Part shown: piece by piece, positions 56,057-63,967 of the stretch
Layout: every line of letters begins with the position of its first letter
How positions within the stretch are numbered: position 1 is the first letter of the stretch
Assembly: GCF_002802875.1 (NCBI RefSeq)
Contig: NZ_PEBI01000003.1
Coordinates: 62,001 to 126,000, forward strand
Length of the DNA stretch: 64,000 bases
Direction: 5' to 3'
Source of the DNA: Bifidobacterium primatium
GTDB taxonomy: Bacteria > Actinomycetota > Actinomycetes > Actinomycetales > Bifidobacteriaceae
Notes under the pieces: model-generated
Seen by the model: the letters and a program-made list of their open reading frames with translations, nothing else
The model's database searches: none
Told to the model about the DNA's origin: nothing
Made by a program: the position numbers and the translations under genes

Positions 56057-56172
56057 CCTGATTCGTGTTCGACGTGTTCGCCCAGGTTGCGGCATGCGTG
56101 CGGGGTTTAGTTTCCCGTGCGTGCATGAGGGGCTGGAATCGTTGAAATTCCGATTGACGCGCCAGTTGATTT

Positions 56173-56192
56173 GACCTGATTATAGTCAGGTC
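56173..56192. promoter_or_regulatory. Inverted repeat upstream of the small XRE gene
   Basis: GACCTGA, 6 bases, TCAGGTC. It lies 128 bases before the XRE start in an AT-rich stretch and could be its operator or a promoter-proximal site. Confidence 0.4.
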
Positions 56193-56319
56193 GCTTTGAT
56201 AAGCGTCATCAAGTTAAATCAGGCATGCCGCCCCGACAACCGAATAGCGAATCAAGCCAGCCTCGCATATAGCGATTTTGCTTTAATCGGACCGGCCAAA
56301 TGAAAGAAAGGTGCGCCAA

Positions 56320-56514
56320 ATGGGATTGAAAGAAGTAAGGAGTCGAAAAGGTCTCACACAGGTACAAGCCGCCGAACTGATGGCACTCCCCCAACAGAGA
56401 ATCAGTGAATATGAACGCGGTCAGGACATGAATGTGTCCCGCGCGAAAAAGTTCGCGACCATTTTGGGATGCAGCCTAGATGAGGTGTGTGAGTACATAG
56501 CCCCTGAAAAGTAG
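56320..56514 (+). CDS. Small XRE-family DNA-binding protein
   Basis: A 64-residue single Cro/C1-type domain: LKEVRSRKGLTQVQAAELMA, LPQQRISEYERG, then FATILGCSLDEVCEYI. The start at 56320 is preceded by AAGAAAGG at 8 bases; a GTG at 56311 is possible. Small phage- or plasmid-type repressors have this form. The flanking sequence has lower GC than the chromosome core. No partner toxin is visible next to it. Confidence 0.8.
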   Translation: MGLKEVRSRKGLTQVQAAELMALPQQRISEYERGQDMNVSRAKKFATILGCSLDEVCEYIAPEK

Positions 56515-56544
56515 GTGCAAAACACCAAGTGACATTCTTGCACT

Positions 56545-56590
56545 CTAGGTTTTCTTTACTTTTGACATATCCGCTGCAGGTATGTTTGAA
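56545..56590 (+). repeat. Promoter-like repeat, copy 2
   Basis: CTAGGTTTTCTTTACTT, then TTGACATATCCGCTGCAGG and TATGTTTGAA. It matches copy 1 (55534-55578) at most positions. This copy contains a consensus -35 TTGACA, and TATGTT is a possible -10. Confidence 0.65.
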
Positions 56591-56616
56591 CTACTGACGA
56601 AAGCGAGGTTGTGGCT

Positions 56617-56877
56617 ATGGCTGCTGTAGAGACTATAGAGAGTCTGCCGTCGTATGCTTCGACGGAATCCGTGGCACGAAGCAACGACGACAATCTGTTA
56701 AGTGTGACCAATGCATGTCTTGTTGGATATGCCGCCGGTGCCGATGACGTTGAAATTTTGGTCGACGATGATTACGCAAGTTCACAAGTTCTGTCGGATG
56801 AATCTGTATACAAGACCCCTGACTCCACTCGTGTGCATTTCATAGGCTTGATTGACGAGAAGCAGCACGGTGTTTGA
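56617..56877 (+). CDS. Small protein of unknown function
   Basis: An 86-residue acidic protein; no motif is recognised. GAGG lies 8 bases before the ATG at 56617 and the second promoter-like repeat is directly upstream, which argues that it is expressed. The end FIGLIDEKQHGV and the sequence GADDVEILVDDDYASSQVLS suggest a small folded or partner protein, but I will not assign a role. Confidence 0.5.
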   Translation: MAAVETIESLPSYASTESVARSNDDNLLSVTNACLVGYAAGADDVEILVDDDYASSQVLSDESVYKTPDSTRVHFIGLIDEKQHGV

Positions 56878-56988
56878 GATTCGTACAGTCCACTTCCCTG
56901 CTTTCAGTGTCCGAAAAACGGACGTGTGGCCTCTAATTCGGGATATAAGCAACATAAGTGTTTGTGATATCTGCTATAAACTTGTCTT

Positions 56989-57912
56989 ATGACACTGCTG
57001 CAGCTGAAATACATCGTCAAAATCGTCGAATGCGGCTCCATGAACGAGGCCTCGCACGAACTGTACATCTCCCAGCCGGCGCTTTCCTCCGCCGTCAAGG
57101 AGCTGGAGAAGGAGATGGGTATCGAGATCTTCACCCGTTCCTCGCAGGGCATCGCCCTGACCGTCGACGGCGCCGAGTTCCTCACCTACGCCCGTCAGGT
57201 CCTTGACCAGTCCGCGCTGCTCGAGGAGCGTTACAAGAACGCCAAGCCGCGCAAGCAGCTGTGCCAGGTCTCTACCCAGCACTACATGTTCGCCGTCGAG
57301 GCGTTCGTGGAGCTCATCAACTCCATCAAGTCCGACGAGTACGAGTTCACCATCCGCGAGACCCGCACCAAGGACATCATCAACCAGGTCGCCAACATGC
57401 AGTCCGAGGTCGGCATCCTCTACCTGTCCGACTTCAACAAGGACGTCATCGGCAAGCTGCTGCGCGAGAAGCATCTCGAATTCCACCCGATCTTCCGTGC
57501 CGGACTGCACGTGTTCCTCTCCCGATCCAACCCGCTGGCCGGCCGCAAGAGCCTGACCATGGAGGACTTGAAGCCGTATCCGTGGATCCAGTACGAGCAG
57601 GGCGAGGAGGGCAGCTTCTACTTCGCCGAGGAGGCCGTCTGGCCCGAATACTCCCCCAAGCAGATCAACGTGACCGACCGCGCCACCATCCTCAACTTCA
57701 TCGTCGGCCTCAACGGCTACACGGTCTGCTCCGGCATCGACAACGAGGATCTCAACTCCGAGAAGATCGTCACCGTGCCGCTGGAATCCGATGAGAAGAT
57801 GCTCGTCGGCTGGATCACCAACGAACGTGCCAAGCTCTCCAAGGCCGCCGAAGTGTATCTCGAGAAGCTCAAGTCCGTCATCGCCGACCACGGCTACACG
57901 CTTATCGACTGA
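56989..57912 (+). CDS. LysR-family regulator, CysB-like layout
   Basis: A 307-residue LysR protein. The winged helix (LLQLKYIVKIVECGSMNEAS, then ISQPALSSAVKELEKEMG) covers about 1-60, and the effector domain ends near 300. A -10 TATAAA preceded by TGC lies 8 bases before the ATG with no Shine-Dalgarno sequence, so the mRNA is probably leaderless. Codons are strongly C-ending, so expression may be high. It ends at one of the strongest terminators in the window. No divergent target gene is adjacent. Confidence 0.9.
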   Translation: MTLLQLKYIVKIVECGSMNEASHELYISQPALSSAVKELEKEMGIEIFTRSSQGIALTVDGAEFLTYARQVLDQSALLEERYKNAKPRKQLCQVSTQHYMFAVEAFVELINSIKSDEYEFTIRETRTKDIINQVANMQSEVGILYLSDFNKDVIGKLLREKHLEFHPIFRAGLHVFLSRSNPLAGRKSLTMEDLKPYPWIQYEQGEEGSFYFAEEAVWPEYSPKQINVTDRATILNFIVGLNGYTVCSGIDNEDLNSEKIVTVPLESDEKMLVGWITNERAKLSKAAEVYLEKLKSVIADHGYTLID

Positions 57913-57954
57913 TTGCCGTGCGAAACTGACGACGTTCTCGCAAGACCGGAAAAC

Positions 57955-58003
57955 AAAGGGCTGGTTGCATAAGATATTCACTTGCTTATGCAACCAGCCC
58001 TTT
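57955..58003 (+). terminator. Strong rho-independent terminator after lysR
   Basis: A perfect 19-bp stem (AAAGGGCTGGTTGCATAAG with its complement) and an 11-base loop; the stem ends in TTT and one more T follows. It lies between convergent genes and can serve both strands. Confidence 0.93.
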
Positions 58004-58041
58004 TACGTATCCCCTAACTTACGTGGTCCACGTCGACGCTG

Positions 58042-58341
58042 CTATTGCAGCTCCCCCGCGTCGATCATCACGCCGTCGAGGAACCAGTAGTCGTGGTGGT
58101 CGCCGACCAATGCGGTGAACGGCTTCAGTTCCACGCCCCGCTCCTCGGCCTTGCGCAGCAGATAGTTGCGGATGATCCACGGGTCTTCAAGCACCCCGCT
58201 GCGCAATTCGATGATGTCGACGATGTACCGTTCGTCCACATCGAAGTATTTGGCGAGGTCGGCCGGGGTAAGCCCCAGCAACCCGAGATTCTCCTTGAAC
58301 TCACGAATGGTGTTCCTGCGTTGCGTCATGCTCAGCGACAT
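58042..58341 (-). CDS. DUF2316 family protein
   Basis: A 99-residue protein with the DUF2316 pattern: TRREFKENL-like start (RRNTIREFKENLGLLGLT), the helix-turn-helix-like PADLAKYFDVDERYIVDIIE, the conserved LEDPWIIRNYLLRKAEERG, and PFTALVGDHHDYWFLDG near the end. It is probably a small DNA-binding protein of unknown target. A purine-rich GGGGAT precedes the ATG. Confidence 0.85.
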   Translation of the reverse strand: MSLSMTQRRNTIREFKENLGLLGLTPADLAKYFDVDERYIVDIIELRSGVLEDPWIIRNYLLRKAEERGVELKPFTALVGDHHDYWFLDGVMIDAGELQ

Positions 58342-58392
58342 TATGATCCCCCGTTCCTTGGCAACCGCTACACCACTGTACCCGCCGCGGCA

Positions 58393-58425
58393 TTCACTCT
58401 TTTTGCCGGTTCCGCAAAGAGTGAA
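58393..58425. repeat. TTCACTC hairpin, copy 1
   Basis: TTCACTCTTT against AAAGAGTGAA, perfect 10 bp with a 13-base loop, 52 bases before the DUF2316 start. The half-site is shared with the hairpin at 58506. Confidence 0.65.
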
Positions 58426-58505
58426 CGGGAATGATTCTCAAGAGAACCTGACCTGCCCGGAATATCAACGATGCGATAGCTGAATAATGTCGCATTCCAT
58501 GCGTT

Positions 58506-58547
58506 TGCGATTCACTCCTTCACGGGATGCGAAAAGAGTGAATCGCA
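58506..58547 (-). terminator. Hairpin after yhbY (TTCACTC repeat, copy 2)
   Basis: TGCGATTCACTC against GAGTGAATCGCA, perfect 12 bp with an 18-base loop, 15 bases past the yhbY stop on the minus strand. It shares TTCACTC/GAGTGAA arms and loop bases with the copy at 58393. Confidence 0.75.
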
Positions 58548-58562
58548 CACTCCGCACGGACC

Positions 58563-58868
58563 CTACTCGCGTACCAGACGAATCTTCTTGACGCCTTCCT
58601 TGCTCGTCTCGCGGTAGAGCACGAAACGGTGGCCGATGGTCTGCACCAGGTCGGCGTGCAGGCGCTCGGCGAACTCCTCGCCCGCCTCCTTGGCGGTGTA
58701 GCCGCAGCCTTCCAGCAGCGAGCACTTGATGAGCTCATGCGCCTCGAGGCTCTCCTCGGCCTGGGCGATGGTGGCGTCGGTGATGCCGTTCTTGCCGATG
58801 ATGAGCTCGGGCTTGAGCTGCTGGCCGAGCGAACGGAGCTGCTTGATCTGCTTCTTGGTCAATGCCAT
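58563..58868 (-). CDS. yhbY: YhbY/CRS1 RNA-binding protein
   Basis: A 101-residue single CRM-domain protein associated with ribosome assembly. The domain starts LTKKQIKQLRSLGQQLKPEL and has the IIGKNGITDATI RNA-binding loop (GxxG) near 22-33. IGHRFVLYRE follows near the end. GAAAGAGAACCATCCC precedes the ATG at 58868; an upstream ATG at 58913 was rejected for lack of a site. Confidence 0.92.
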   Translation of the reverse strand: MALTKKQIKQLRSLGQQLKPELIIGKNGITDATIAQAEESLEAHELIKCSLLEGCGYTAKEAGEEFAERLHADLVQTIGHRFVLYRETSKEGVKKIRLVRE

Positions 58869-58939
58869 GGGATGGTTCTCTTTCTTCGGATTCTCAAAAA
58901 CGTTTGTGAACAAGTCACTGTATCATGCGGCATTGAGGT

Positions 58940-59755
58940 TCATACGGACTCCACGAGCCGGCCGGACCATTCCGCCAGCAGTCGGCCCGTCTCCTCGGGA
59001 CGGTCGATGTGCAGGTTGTGTCCGGCGTTCTCCAACACCACGAACCTCGCGTTCGGATAATGCGGCAGCAACGCCCGCTGGTCCTCATAGCCGACGATCT
59101 GATCCTCATGACCGGTGACGATAAGCGTGGGACCGGAGAACGTGCCGAATACCTGCTCGGGCACGTCGTTGAGGAAATACCGGTCGCCCAGGCGCTCGCA
59201 GGCTTTTCGGTCGCACAGCCGCACGCCGGGGAGGATGAACCGCTGGTAGCGCCGCCACGCCTCGAACGACTGGTTGACGCCCATGGTGACGAAGTCGAAG
59301 ACCTGTTCCTGAGGCAACGTGTGGGTGAGTTTCGGATTCGGGTCGGCGATGATGTGTTCCCCGACCTTGCGGTGCGCGTGACGCGGGTCGACCACGGGCG
59401 CGATGAGGGCGAGGCCGAGCACGCGCTCCGGCTCCCGGGCCAGCATCTCACGGGCCAGGGCACCGCCCATGGAGTTGCCGACCATGGCGAAGGCCGTGCG
59501 GGGGCCGATGATGTCGTCGATGGTGGACTGCAGCCAGTCGGCCATCTCCGGCAGGCCGCCCATGCCGTCCAGCGCCGGGGTCTTGCCGAAGCCCGGCAGA
59601 TCCAGATAGATGCGACGCATCGCATCGGGAAAGACGCCGTCCAACAGCATCAGCGAACGATGGTCGACGCCCATGCCATGCACGAATACGACGGGGATGA
59701 CATCCTCTCGCGCATCATCCCCCTGTATGACCACGTTCGCCTTCGGCTGCGTCAT
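58940..59755 (-). CDS. Alpha/beta-fold hydrolase
   Basis: A 271-residue hydrolase. The oxyanion-hole motif is VFVHGMGVDHRS near 24. The nucleophile elbow is VGNSMGGALA near 92 (serine nucleophile). An aspartate lies in VTGHEDQIVG, and the catalytic histidine is in ENAGHNLHID near 250. A helical cap lies between. GAAAGGGCGATGA precedes the ATG. Substrate is unknown; it resembles esterase or MhpC-like enzymes. Confidence 0.87.
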   Translation of the reverse strand: MTQPKANVVIQGDDAREDVIPVVFVHGMGVDHRSLMLLDGVFPDAMRRIYLDLPGFGKTPALDGMGGLPEMADWLQSTIDDIIGPRTAFAMVGNSMGGALAREMLAREPERVLGLALIAPVVDPRHAHRKVGEHIIADPNPKLTHTLPQEQVFDFVTMGVNQSFEAWRRYQRFILPGVRLCDRKACERLGDRYFLNDVPEQVFGTFSGPTLIVTGHEDQIVGYEDQRALLPHYPNARFVVLENAGHNLHIDRPEETGRLLAEWSGRLVESV

Positions 59756-59921
59756 TCATCGCCCTTTCGTTCGCTTTCCGGACGAGACGATGATACGAAG
59801 CCCGACGAACAAGACACCCCGACCATCACAAAAAGGGCATGGCCACCCATACCAGTCGACGACCGATATAACTAGGCAACGTGTTGACTCGCAATATGGC
59901 GACGACCTCGTACGCCGAACA

Positions 59922-60701
59922 TCACTTTTTCGCGATGAAGAAGAACCGGCGGAATTTGAGGATGACCTCGCCGTTGGCCTGTGGCACGTAGGCGGAGTTC
60001 ACGCGCCAGGCGACCTCCTGTTCGAAGCGTTCGGCGGCCTTGCCCGATTCGTCGCGATCGTTCAGTGCGGCGATGTAGCGTTGCATGCGGGCGCCCTTGA
60101 CCCATTCGACGAGCGCGTCGGCGGACGGCATGCGATGGTAGTAGGTCGTCTCCCATTGGGTGAAGTCGGAGCTGGTGGCGGCGAGGATGTCAAAGTATTC
60201 CTCGGGCTGCAGCGTGCCGTTCTTGCCGCGCAATACGTCGCCGAGATTCCAGCGCGGGTCGTTGGCCACCTCGTAGATGATGCTGAACAGCGGCGTCTGC
60301 TCGACCATGGGGATCTGCACGGCGAGCACGCCACCAGGGTTGAGCGACTCCATGAGCTGCGGTATGAGCAGCCGGTGGCCGGGTATCCATTGCAGGCATG
60401 CATTGGAGAACATGAGGTCATAGCGGCCGTGCAGATGATGCACGTCCCCGAGCAGAAATTCGATGCCGGGATGGTTCTTCTTGGCGCTGGCGATCATGTT
60501 CGGCGAGTTGTCGATGCCGAACAGCCGGGATTCGGGGAATGCGCGACGCAATACGGTGGTACTGTTACCGGGGCCGCAGCCAAGGTCGGCGATGATGTTC
60601 GGGCCGGGGATGACCTGCTTGACCCTTCGGGCCAGATCGATCGACGGCTGCGTTCGTTCCGCCTCGAACTTCAGGTACTGCTCGGAATTCCAATCGGACA
60701 A
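59922..60701 (-). CDS. tam: Trans-aconitate 2-methyltransferase-like protein
   Basis: A 259-residue SAM-dependent methyltransferase. It has the N-terminal family phrase SDWNSEQYLKFEAERTQP. Motif I is IIADLGCGPGNST near 37, the acidic motif II follows in LFGIDNSPNM, and FLLGDVHHL comes next. The reading frame is open well upstream, but a TTG at 60701 with AAGGAG 10 bases before it gives the expected N-terminus M-SDWN. Tam methylates trans-aconitate in enterobacteria; the role here is inferred. Confidence 0.8.
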   Translation of the reverse strand: MSDWNSEQYLKFEAERTQPSIDLARRVKQVIPGPNIIADLGCGPGNSTTVLRRAFPESRLFGIDNSPNMIASAKKNHPGIEFLLGDVHHLHGRYDLMFSNACLQWIPGHRLLIPQLMESLNPGGVLAVQIPMVEQTPLFSIIYEVANDPRWNLGDVLRGKNGTLQPEEYFDILAATSSDFTQWETTYYHRMPSADALVEWVKGARMQRYIAALNDRDESGKAAERFEQEVAWRVNSAYVPQANGEVILKFRRFFFIAKK

Positions 60702-60894
60702 TGGGCTCACACTCCTTAGGCCCTGCAACTGCGTCGTTCGCCTGGCACTCGTACTCCAGTGTAGTCCCATCCGTAGCCTCAGCCATGGTCGCCGGCGTGG
60801 CTGGAACACGGAACATGCCGCGTTCCAGCGCCCGCATTGCGATAGACTCTCAATCATTGTGCTGACCGCATCGCAACCGAATCCAAGGAGCGAC

Positions 60895-61527
60895 ATGAGC
60901 AACGAATCCCCCGTCACCGACGTCATCTTCGATTTCTGCGGCGTGCTGCTGGACTGGCGGTGCCGCGCCTGCCTCGAAGGGCATTTCCCGCCGGAGGTCG
61001 TCGACCGCATCTGCGCCGACGACGATCCGCACGGCTTCTTCCGTTATGAGGACCGCATGGACGCCGGCGAGGACGTGGCCGACATCATGCCCGACGTGGT
61101 GCGTGAGCAGGGCGAGTACATCGCCGGCATCTTCCGCTACTACGTGGACCATTACGGCGACGCGCTGCCTCGGATGCTGCCCGGCATGGAGCAGCTGCTG
61201 CACGACCTGAAGTCCGCCGGCTACGGCGTGTGGGGCCTGACGAACTGGTCGCACGAGACCATCCACATCGCGTTCGACAAGTTCCCACAGCTGGACGAGC
61301 TGCTTGAAGATACGGTGGTCTCCGGCATCGAGAAGCTGCACAAGCCGAACGCCGACATCTATGAGCTCGCGCTGAGCCGTTTCGGCCTCAAGCCGGAATC
61401 CTCGGTGTTCCTCGACGACACCGTCAAGAACGTGACGGGCGCGCAGGCCGTGGGCATGCACGCATTCCGTTTCACCGACGCCGAGCAGGCCCGTAGGGAC
61501 CTTGCCTCATTGGGTATGGAGTTCTGA
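60895..61527 (+). CDS. HAD hydrolase, YihX-like
   Basis: A 210-residue HAD hydrolase. Motif I is VIFDFCGVLLDW (near 9-20), with a cap of about 70 residues. The threonine motif is WGLTNWSHET near 103, the lysine is in GIEKLHKPNADIY, and motif IV is VFLDDTVKNVTGA near 167. YihX-type enzymes dephosphorylate glucose 1-phosphate. AAGGAGCGAC precedes the ATG. It is divergent from tam. Confidence 0.87.
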   Translation: MSNESPVTDVIFDFCGVLLDWRCRACLEGHFPPEVVDRICADDDPHGFFRYEDRMDAGEDVADIMPDVVREQGEYIAGIFRYYVDHYGDALPRMLPGMEQLLHDLKSAGYGVWGLTNWSHETIHIAFDKFPQLDELLEDTVVSGIEKLHKPNADIYELALSRFGLKPESSVFLDDTVKNVTGAQAVGMHAFRFTDAEQARRDLASLGMEF

Positions 61528-61586
61528 TTCGCGTCTTTCCGTCTTTCCGCCTCATCGGCTCATGAACGACAGAGCCGGCGAGGCGT

Positions 61587-61994
61587 TTATTGTTCGTGAG
61601 CCCAGTCGACGACGGCTTCGATGTTGTTGCCGTCGGGGTCGAGCACGAATGCGGAATAGTATCCGGGATGGTAGTCGCGCGGGCCGGGGGCGCCGTTGTC
61701 GTGTCCGCCGGCTGCGAGCGCGGCGTCGTAGAAGTCGTGGACGGACCGTCGGCTCGGTGCGAGGAATGCGATGTGGGTGACGGGCGTGGTCGCCTGGCCG
61801 CCGTCCCCGTTGCCGTCGGCATTGTCTGCCGGCGAGACGTAGAAGTCGGAGTGTGGGGTGCCGTCGTCGACGCCGAATCCGAGTGTGGGCTCGTGGTGGG
61901 CCTTGACGATGTAGCCGAGCGGTTTGAGTGCCTTGGTGTAGAAGTCGATGCTGCGGTCGATGTCGCGTACGTGCAGTGTCAGATGGTCGAGCAT
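61587..61994 (-). CDS. VOC-family (glyoxalase-like) protein
   Basis: A 135-residue protein with two beta-alpha-beta-beta-beta units of the vicinal oxygen chelate fold: LDHLTLHVRDIDRSIDFYTK at the start with a metal-binding histidine, and SAFVLDPDGNNIEAVVD at the end with the glutamate. A short low-complexity stretch (NADGNGDGG) lies between. The minus strand reads TAGCAT, 6 bases, ATG, with no ribosome site, so the mRNA is probably leaderless. The reaction is unknown. Confidence 0.87.
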   Translation of the reverse strand: MLDHLTLHVRDIDRSIDFYTKALKPLGYIVKAHHEPTLGFGVDDGTPHSDFYVSPADNADGNGDGGQATTPVTHIAFLAPSRRSVHDFYDAALAAGGHDNGAPGPRDYHPGYYSAFVLDPDGNNIEAVVDWAHEQ

Positions 61995-62055
61995 GGTTTC
62001 ATGCTACGCCGCCGATGGCCGTCGTGGCGCTGGTGCAACATTCGTTTGTAAAAAA

Positions 62056-62092
62056 TATCGTATTTCGATATAGTAATATTGTTATTCGATAT
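62056..62092. promoter_or_regulatory. CGATA-type repeats before the DUF2975/XRE pair
   Basis: TATCG-TATTT-CGATA (62056-62070) is a perfect palindrome, and CGATATA recurs at 62086-62092. The segment is extremely AT-rich and directly upstream of an operon that encodes a small XRE protein, so it is the likely operator and promoter. Confidence 0.6.
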
Positions 62093-62120
62093 ATTTGATT
62101 GCGTTATGGGAGGTGTGGTC

Positions 62121-62633
62121 ATGTCGAAATACATGAATACCTGGGTGCTTGGCGGGCTCAAGGCCATCGTCGTGCTCATCTGGCTGGCGTGCCTGTGGGG
62201 TCAGGTATTCGCCGTTCCGACGTTGAGCGCCGCGTTGGCCGGATTGTATCCGGGCCAGGCGGCGATGCGGTGGCCGTATCTGGTGCTGGGCGTGCTGTTC
62301 CTGCTCTGCGTCGAAATGGCGTTCGTCGGCGTATGGCGTCTGTTCTCGCTGTCCGGTTCGGGCGTGGTGTTCACGGCTAAGGCGCGCCCCTGCGTGAATC
62401 TCATCATCGGCGGGGCCTCCGTCGGCACGATGCTGACGGCCGTCGTGCTGGTCTGTTTCGTCGCGACCGGCTCGGCCGACGCCGCCATGCCGGCCATGGA
62501 TTTCTTCAGCATCGTTGCGGTGTTGGGCGCGACATTGGTGGCCGAGATCGGGTTCATCCTGCTCATGGTCGTCATGAATGGTCTGCTGCGGGCGGCGACC
62601 GACCAGTCCGACGAGTTGGAGCAGGTGATCTGA
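62121..62633 (+). CDS. DUF2975 membrane protein
   Basis: A 170-residue protein with about four hydrophobic helices (near 10-30, 50-70, 90-115 and 130-155), typical of the DUF2975 family. It ends in a charged cytoplasmic tail DQSDELEQVI. GGGAGGTGTGGTC precedes the ATG at 62121. DUF2975 proteins are regularly encoded with a small XRE protein, here 1 base downstream, so the pair is likely a membrane-linked regulatory unit of unknown signal. Confidence 0.85.
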   Translation: MSKYMNTWVLGGLKAIVVLIWLACLWGQVFAVPTLSAALAGLYPGQAAMRWPYLVLGVLFLLCVEMAFVGVWRLFSLSGSGVVFTAKARPCVNLIIGGASVGTMLTAVVLVCFVATGSADAAMPAMDFFSIVAVLGATLVAEIGFILLMVVMNGLLRAATDQSDELEQVI

Positions 62634-62634
62634 C

Positions 62635-62847
62635 ATGACGATCCGCATCAATCTCGACGTCATGATGGCCAAACGCAAGATCGGCGTCGGCGAGCTCGCC
62701 GACCGTGTCGGCATCACCCCGGCCAACGTGTCCATACTGAAGAACGGCCGCGCCAAGGCGGTGCGGTTCACTACGTTGGACGCGCTGTGCCGCGCGCTCA
62801 ACTGCCAGCCCGGCGACATCCTCGAATGGGTGGACGATGACGAATAG
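62635..62847 (+). CDS. Small XRE-family regulator (YozG-like)
   Basis: A 70-residue Cro/C1-type protein: INLDVMMAKRKIGVGELADR, VGITPANVSILKNGRAKAVR, then LDALCRALNCQPGDILEW. It starts 1 base after the DUF2975 stop, so translation is coupled. YozG-type proteins are encoded with DUF2975 membrane proteins in Firmicutes and Actinobacteria. Confidence 0.9.
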   Translation: MTIRINLDVMMAKRKIGVGELADRVGITPANVSILKNGRAKAVRFTTLDALCRALNCQPGDILEWVDDDE

Positions 62848-62909
62848 TCGAATGACGCCGACGACGAATGCCCGCTCATCGTCCATCACCACGGTGGCAT
62901 AATCGGACT

Positions 62910-63275
62910 ATGAGTCGTTTTCTTTCACGTTGGCTGGTATTGACGATCGCGGCGGGCGTCATGGTGGCGCTGCTGCCCGGCATGGAGGCGGTGGGCGAGC
63001 CGCCGATTCTCGGCGTCGCCGCGTTCTCCCTGTTCCTGGCGCTCATCAACGCGTCCATCAAACCAGTGGTCCATCTGATTGCCCTGCCGATTTCCATCCT
63101 GAGCTTCGGCCTGTTCGCGCTGATTCTCAACTGGCTGTTCATGGAGCTGGCCTCATGGCTGGCGATGTCGTTGTTCAGCGTCGGCGTAATCATCCACGGG
63201 TTCCTGTGGGCGGTGCTCGGCTCGTTCATCATGGCCGTCGTCTCCGGCATCGTCGACGCCGTGATCGGTGAGTGA
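62910..63275 (+). CDS. Phage holin superfamily IV-like membrane protein
   Basis: A 121-residue protein with four hydrophobic helices and a conserved ASIKPVVHLIALPISIL segment, the PF04020-type family common in Actinobacteria (YvlD-like/mycobacterial holin superfamily 4). Most members are chromosomal and not phage genes. A CATAAT hexamer ends 6 bases before the ATG without a ribosome site, so the mRNA is probably leaderless. It overlaps the SRAP gene by 1 base. Confidence 0.85.
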   Translation: MSRFLSRWLVLTIAAGVMVALLPGMEAVGEPPILGVAAFSLFLALINASIKPVVHLIALPISILSFGLFALILNWLFMELASWLAMSLFSVGVIIHGFLWAVLGSFIMAVVSGIVDAVIGE

Positions 63276-63967
63276 TGTGCAGACGGTTCGCGCTTGATTT
63301 GGATTGGGATGCCGTGGCGGCGCGGTTCGCCGTGGACGACGACGATGTCAACGCCGACGCGTTGCCCGACCCCTCATACAACATCGCGCCCAGGCAGACC
63401 ATCGCAGTCGTTGCCCAGGGCCGGGACGGGCGTCGCCATCTGACCGGCGCCAACTGGTCGCTCATCCCCCGCTGGAGTACGACCGACGACCTGCCGTATC
63501 CCACGTACAACGCACGTGTGGAGTCGATTGCGTCCAAACCCACGTTCGCCGACTCCACGCGTTCCATGCGATGCCTCATCCCCGCGTCGGGATACTACGA
63601 ATGGCATGGCGTCAAGCCGTTCTACTTCCATGCCGGAGACGGCATGCCGCTGTATATGGCCGGACTGTACTCATGGTGGCGTGCCTCATCTGCGACCCCG
63701 TGGCTGCTGACGGCGACCATCATCACCTGCCAGGCCGTGGAGGGTCCGGCATCCGTGCACGACCGCATGCCCCTGCTGATGTCGCAGCCGTTATACGACG
63801 CGTGGCTGGACCCGGCCGTCGACGGTCCGACATTGCTGCCGCAAGTGCATACGGCCGGGGAATCGTTGTCCCGCGCGCTCGCCTTTCATGAGGTCGCACC
63901 GTTGGATGGTGACGGGCCCGAGCTCATCCGGCCCGTCACCCGCGAAGAGCCGCTTCGCTTATTCTGA
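63275..63967 (+). CDS. SOS response-associated peptidase (SRAP/HMCES-YedK) protein
   Basis: A 230-residue SRAP-domain protein that crosslinks to abasic sites in single-stranded DNA. After Met removal the N-terminus is the catalytic Cys2 (MCRRFAL). Other active-site segments are YNIAPRQTIAVV, TYNARVESIASKPTF, the glutamate in LIPASGYYEW, and the histidine in VHDRMPLLM. The ATG at 63275 is required to place Cys at position 2; the in-frame GTG at 63272 would not. It overlaps the stop of the preceding membrane-protein gene by one base. Confidence 0.93.
   Translation: MCRRFALDLDWDAVAARFAVDDDDVNADALPDPSYNIAPRQTIAVVAQGRDGRRHLTGANWSLIPRWSTTDDLPYPTYNARVESIASKPTFADSTRSMRCLIPASGYYEWHGVKPFYFHAGDGMPLYMAGLYSWWRASSATPWLLTATIITCQAVEGPASVHDRMPLLMSQPLYDAWLDPAVDGPTLLPQVHTAGESLSRALAFHEVAPLDGDGPELIRPVTREEPLRLF

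Noticed and set aside
62910-63275. Calling the four-helix protein part of a prophage because of the family name
   Set aside because: The family is mostly chromosomal in Actinobacteria, and no phage structural, lysis or integration genes are nearby.
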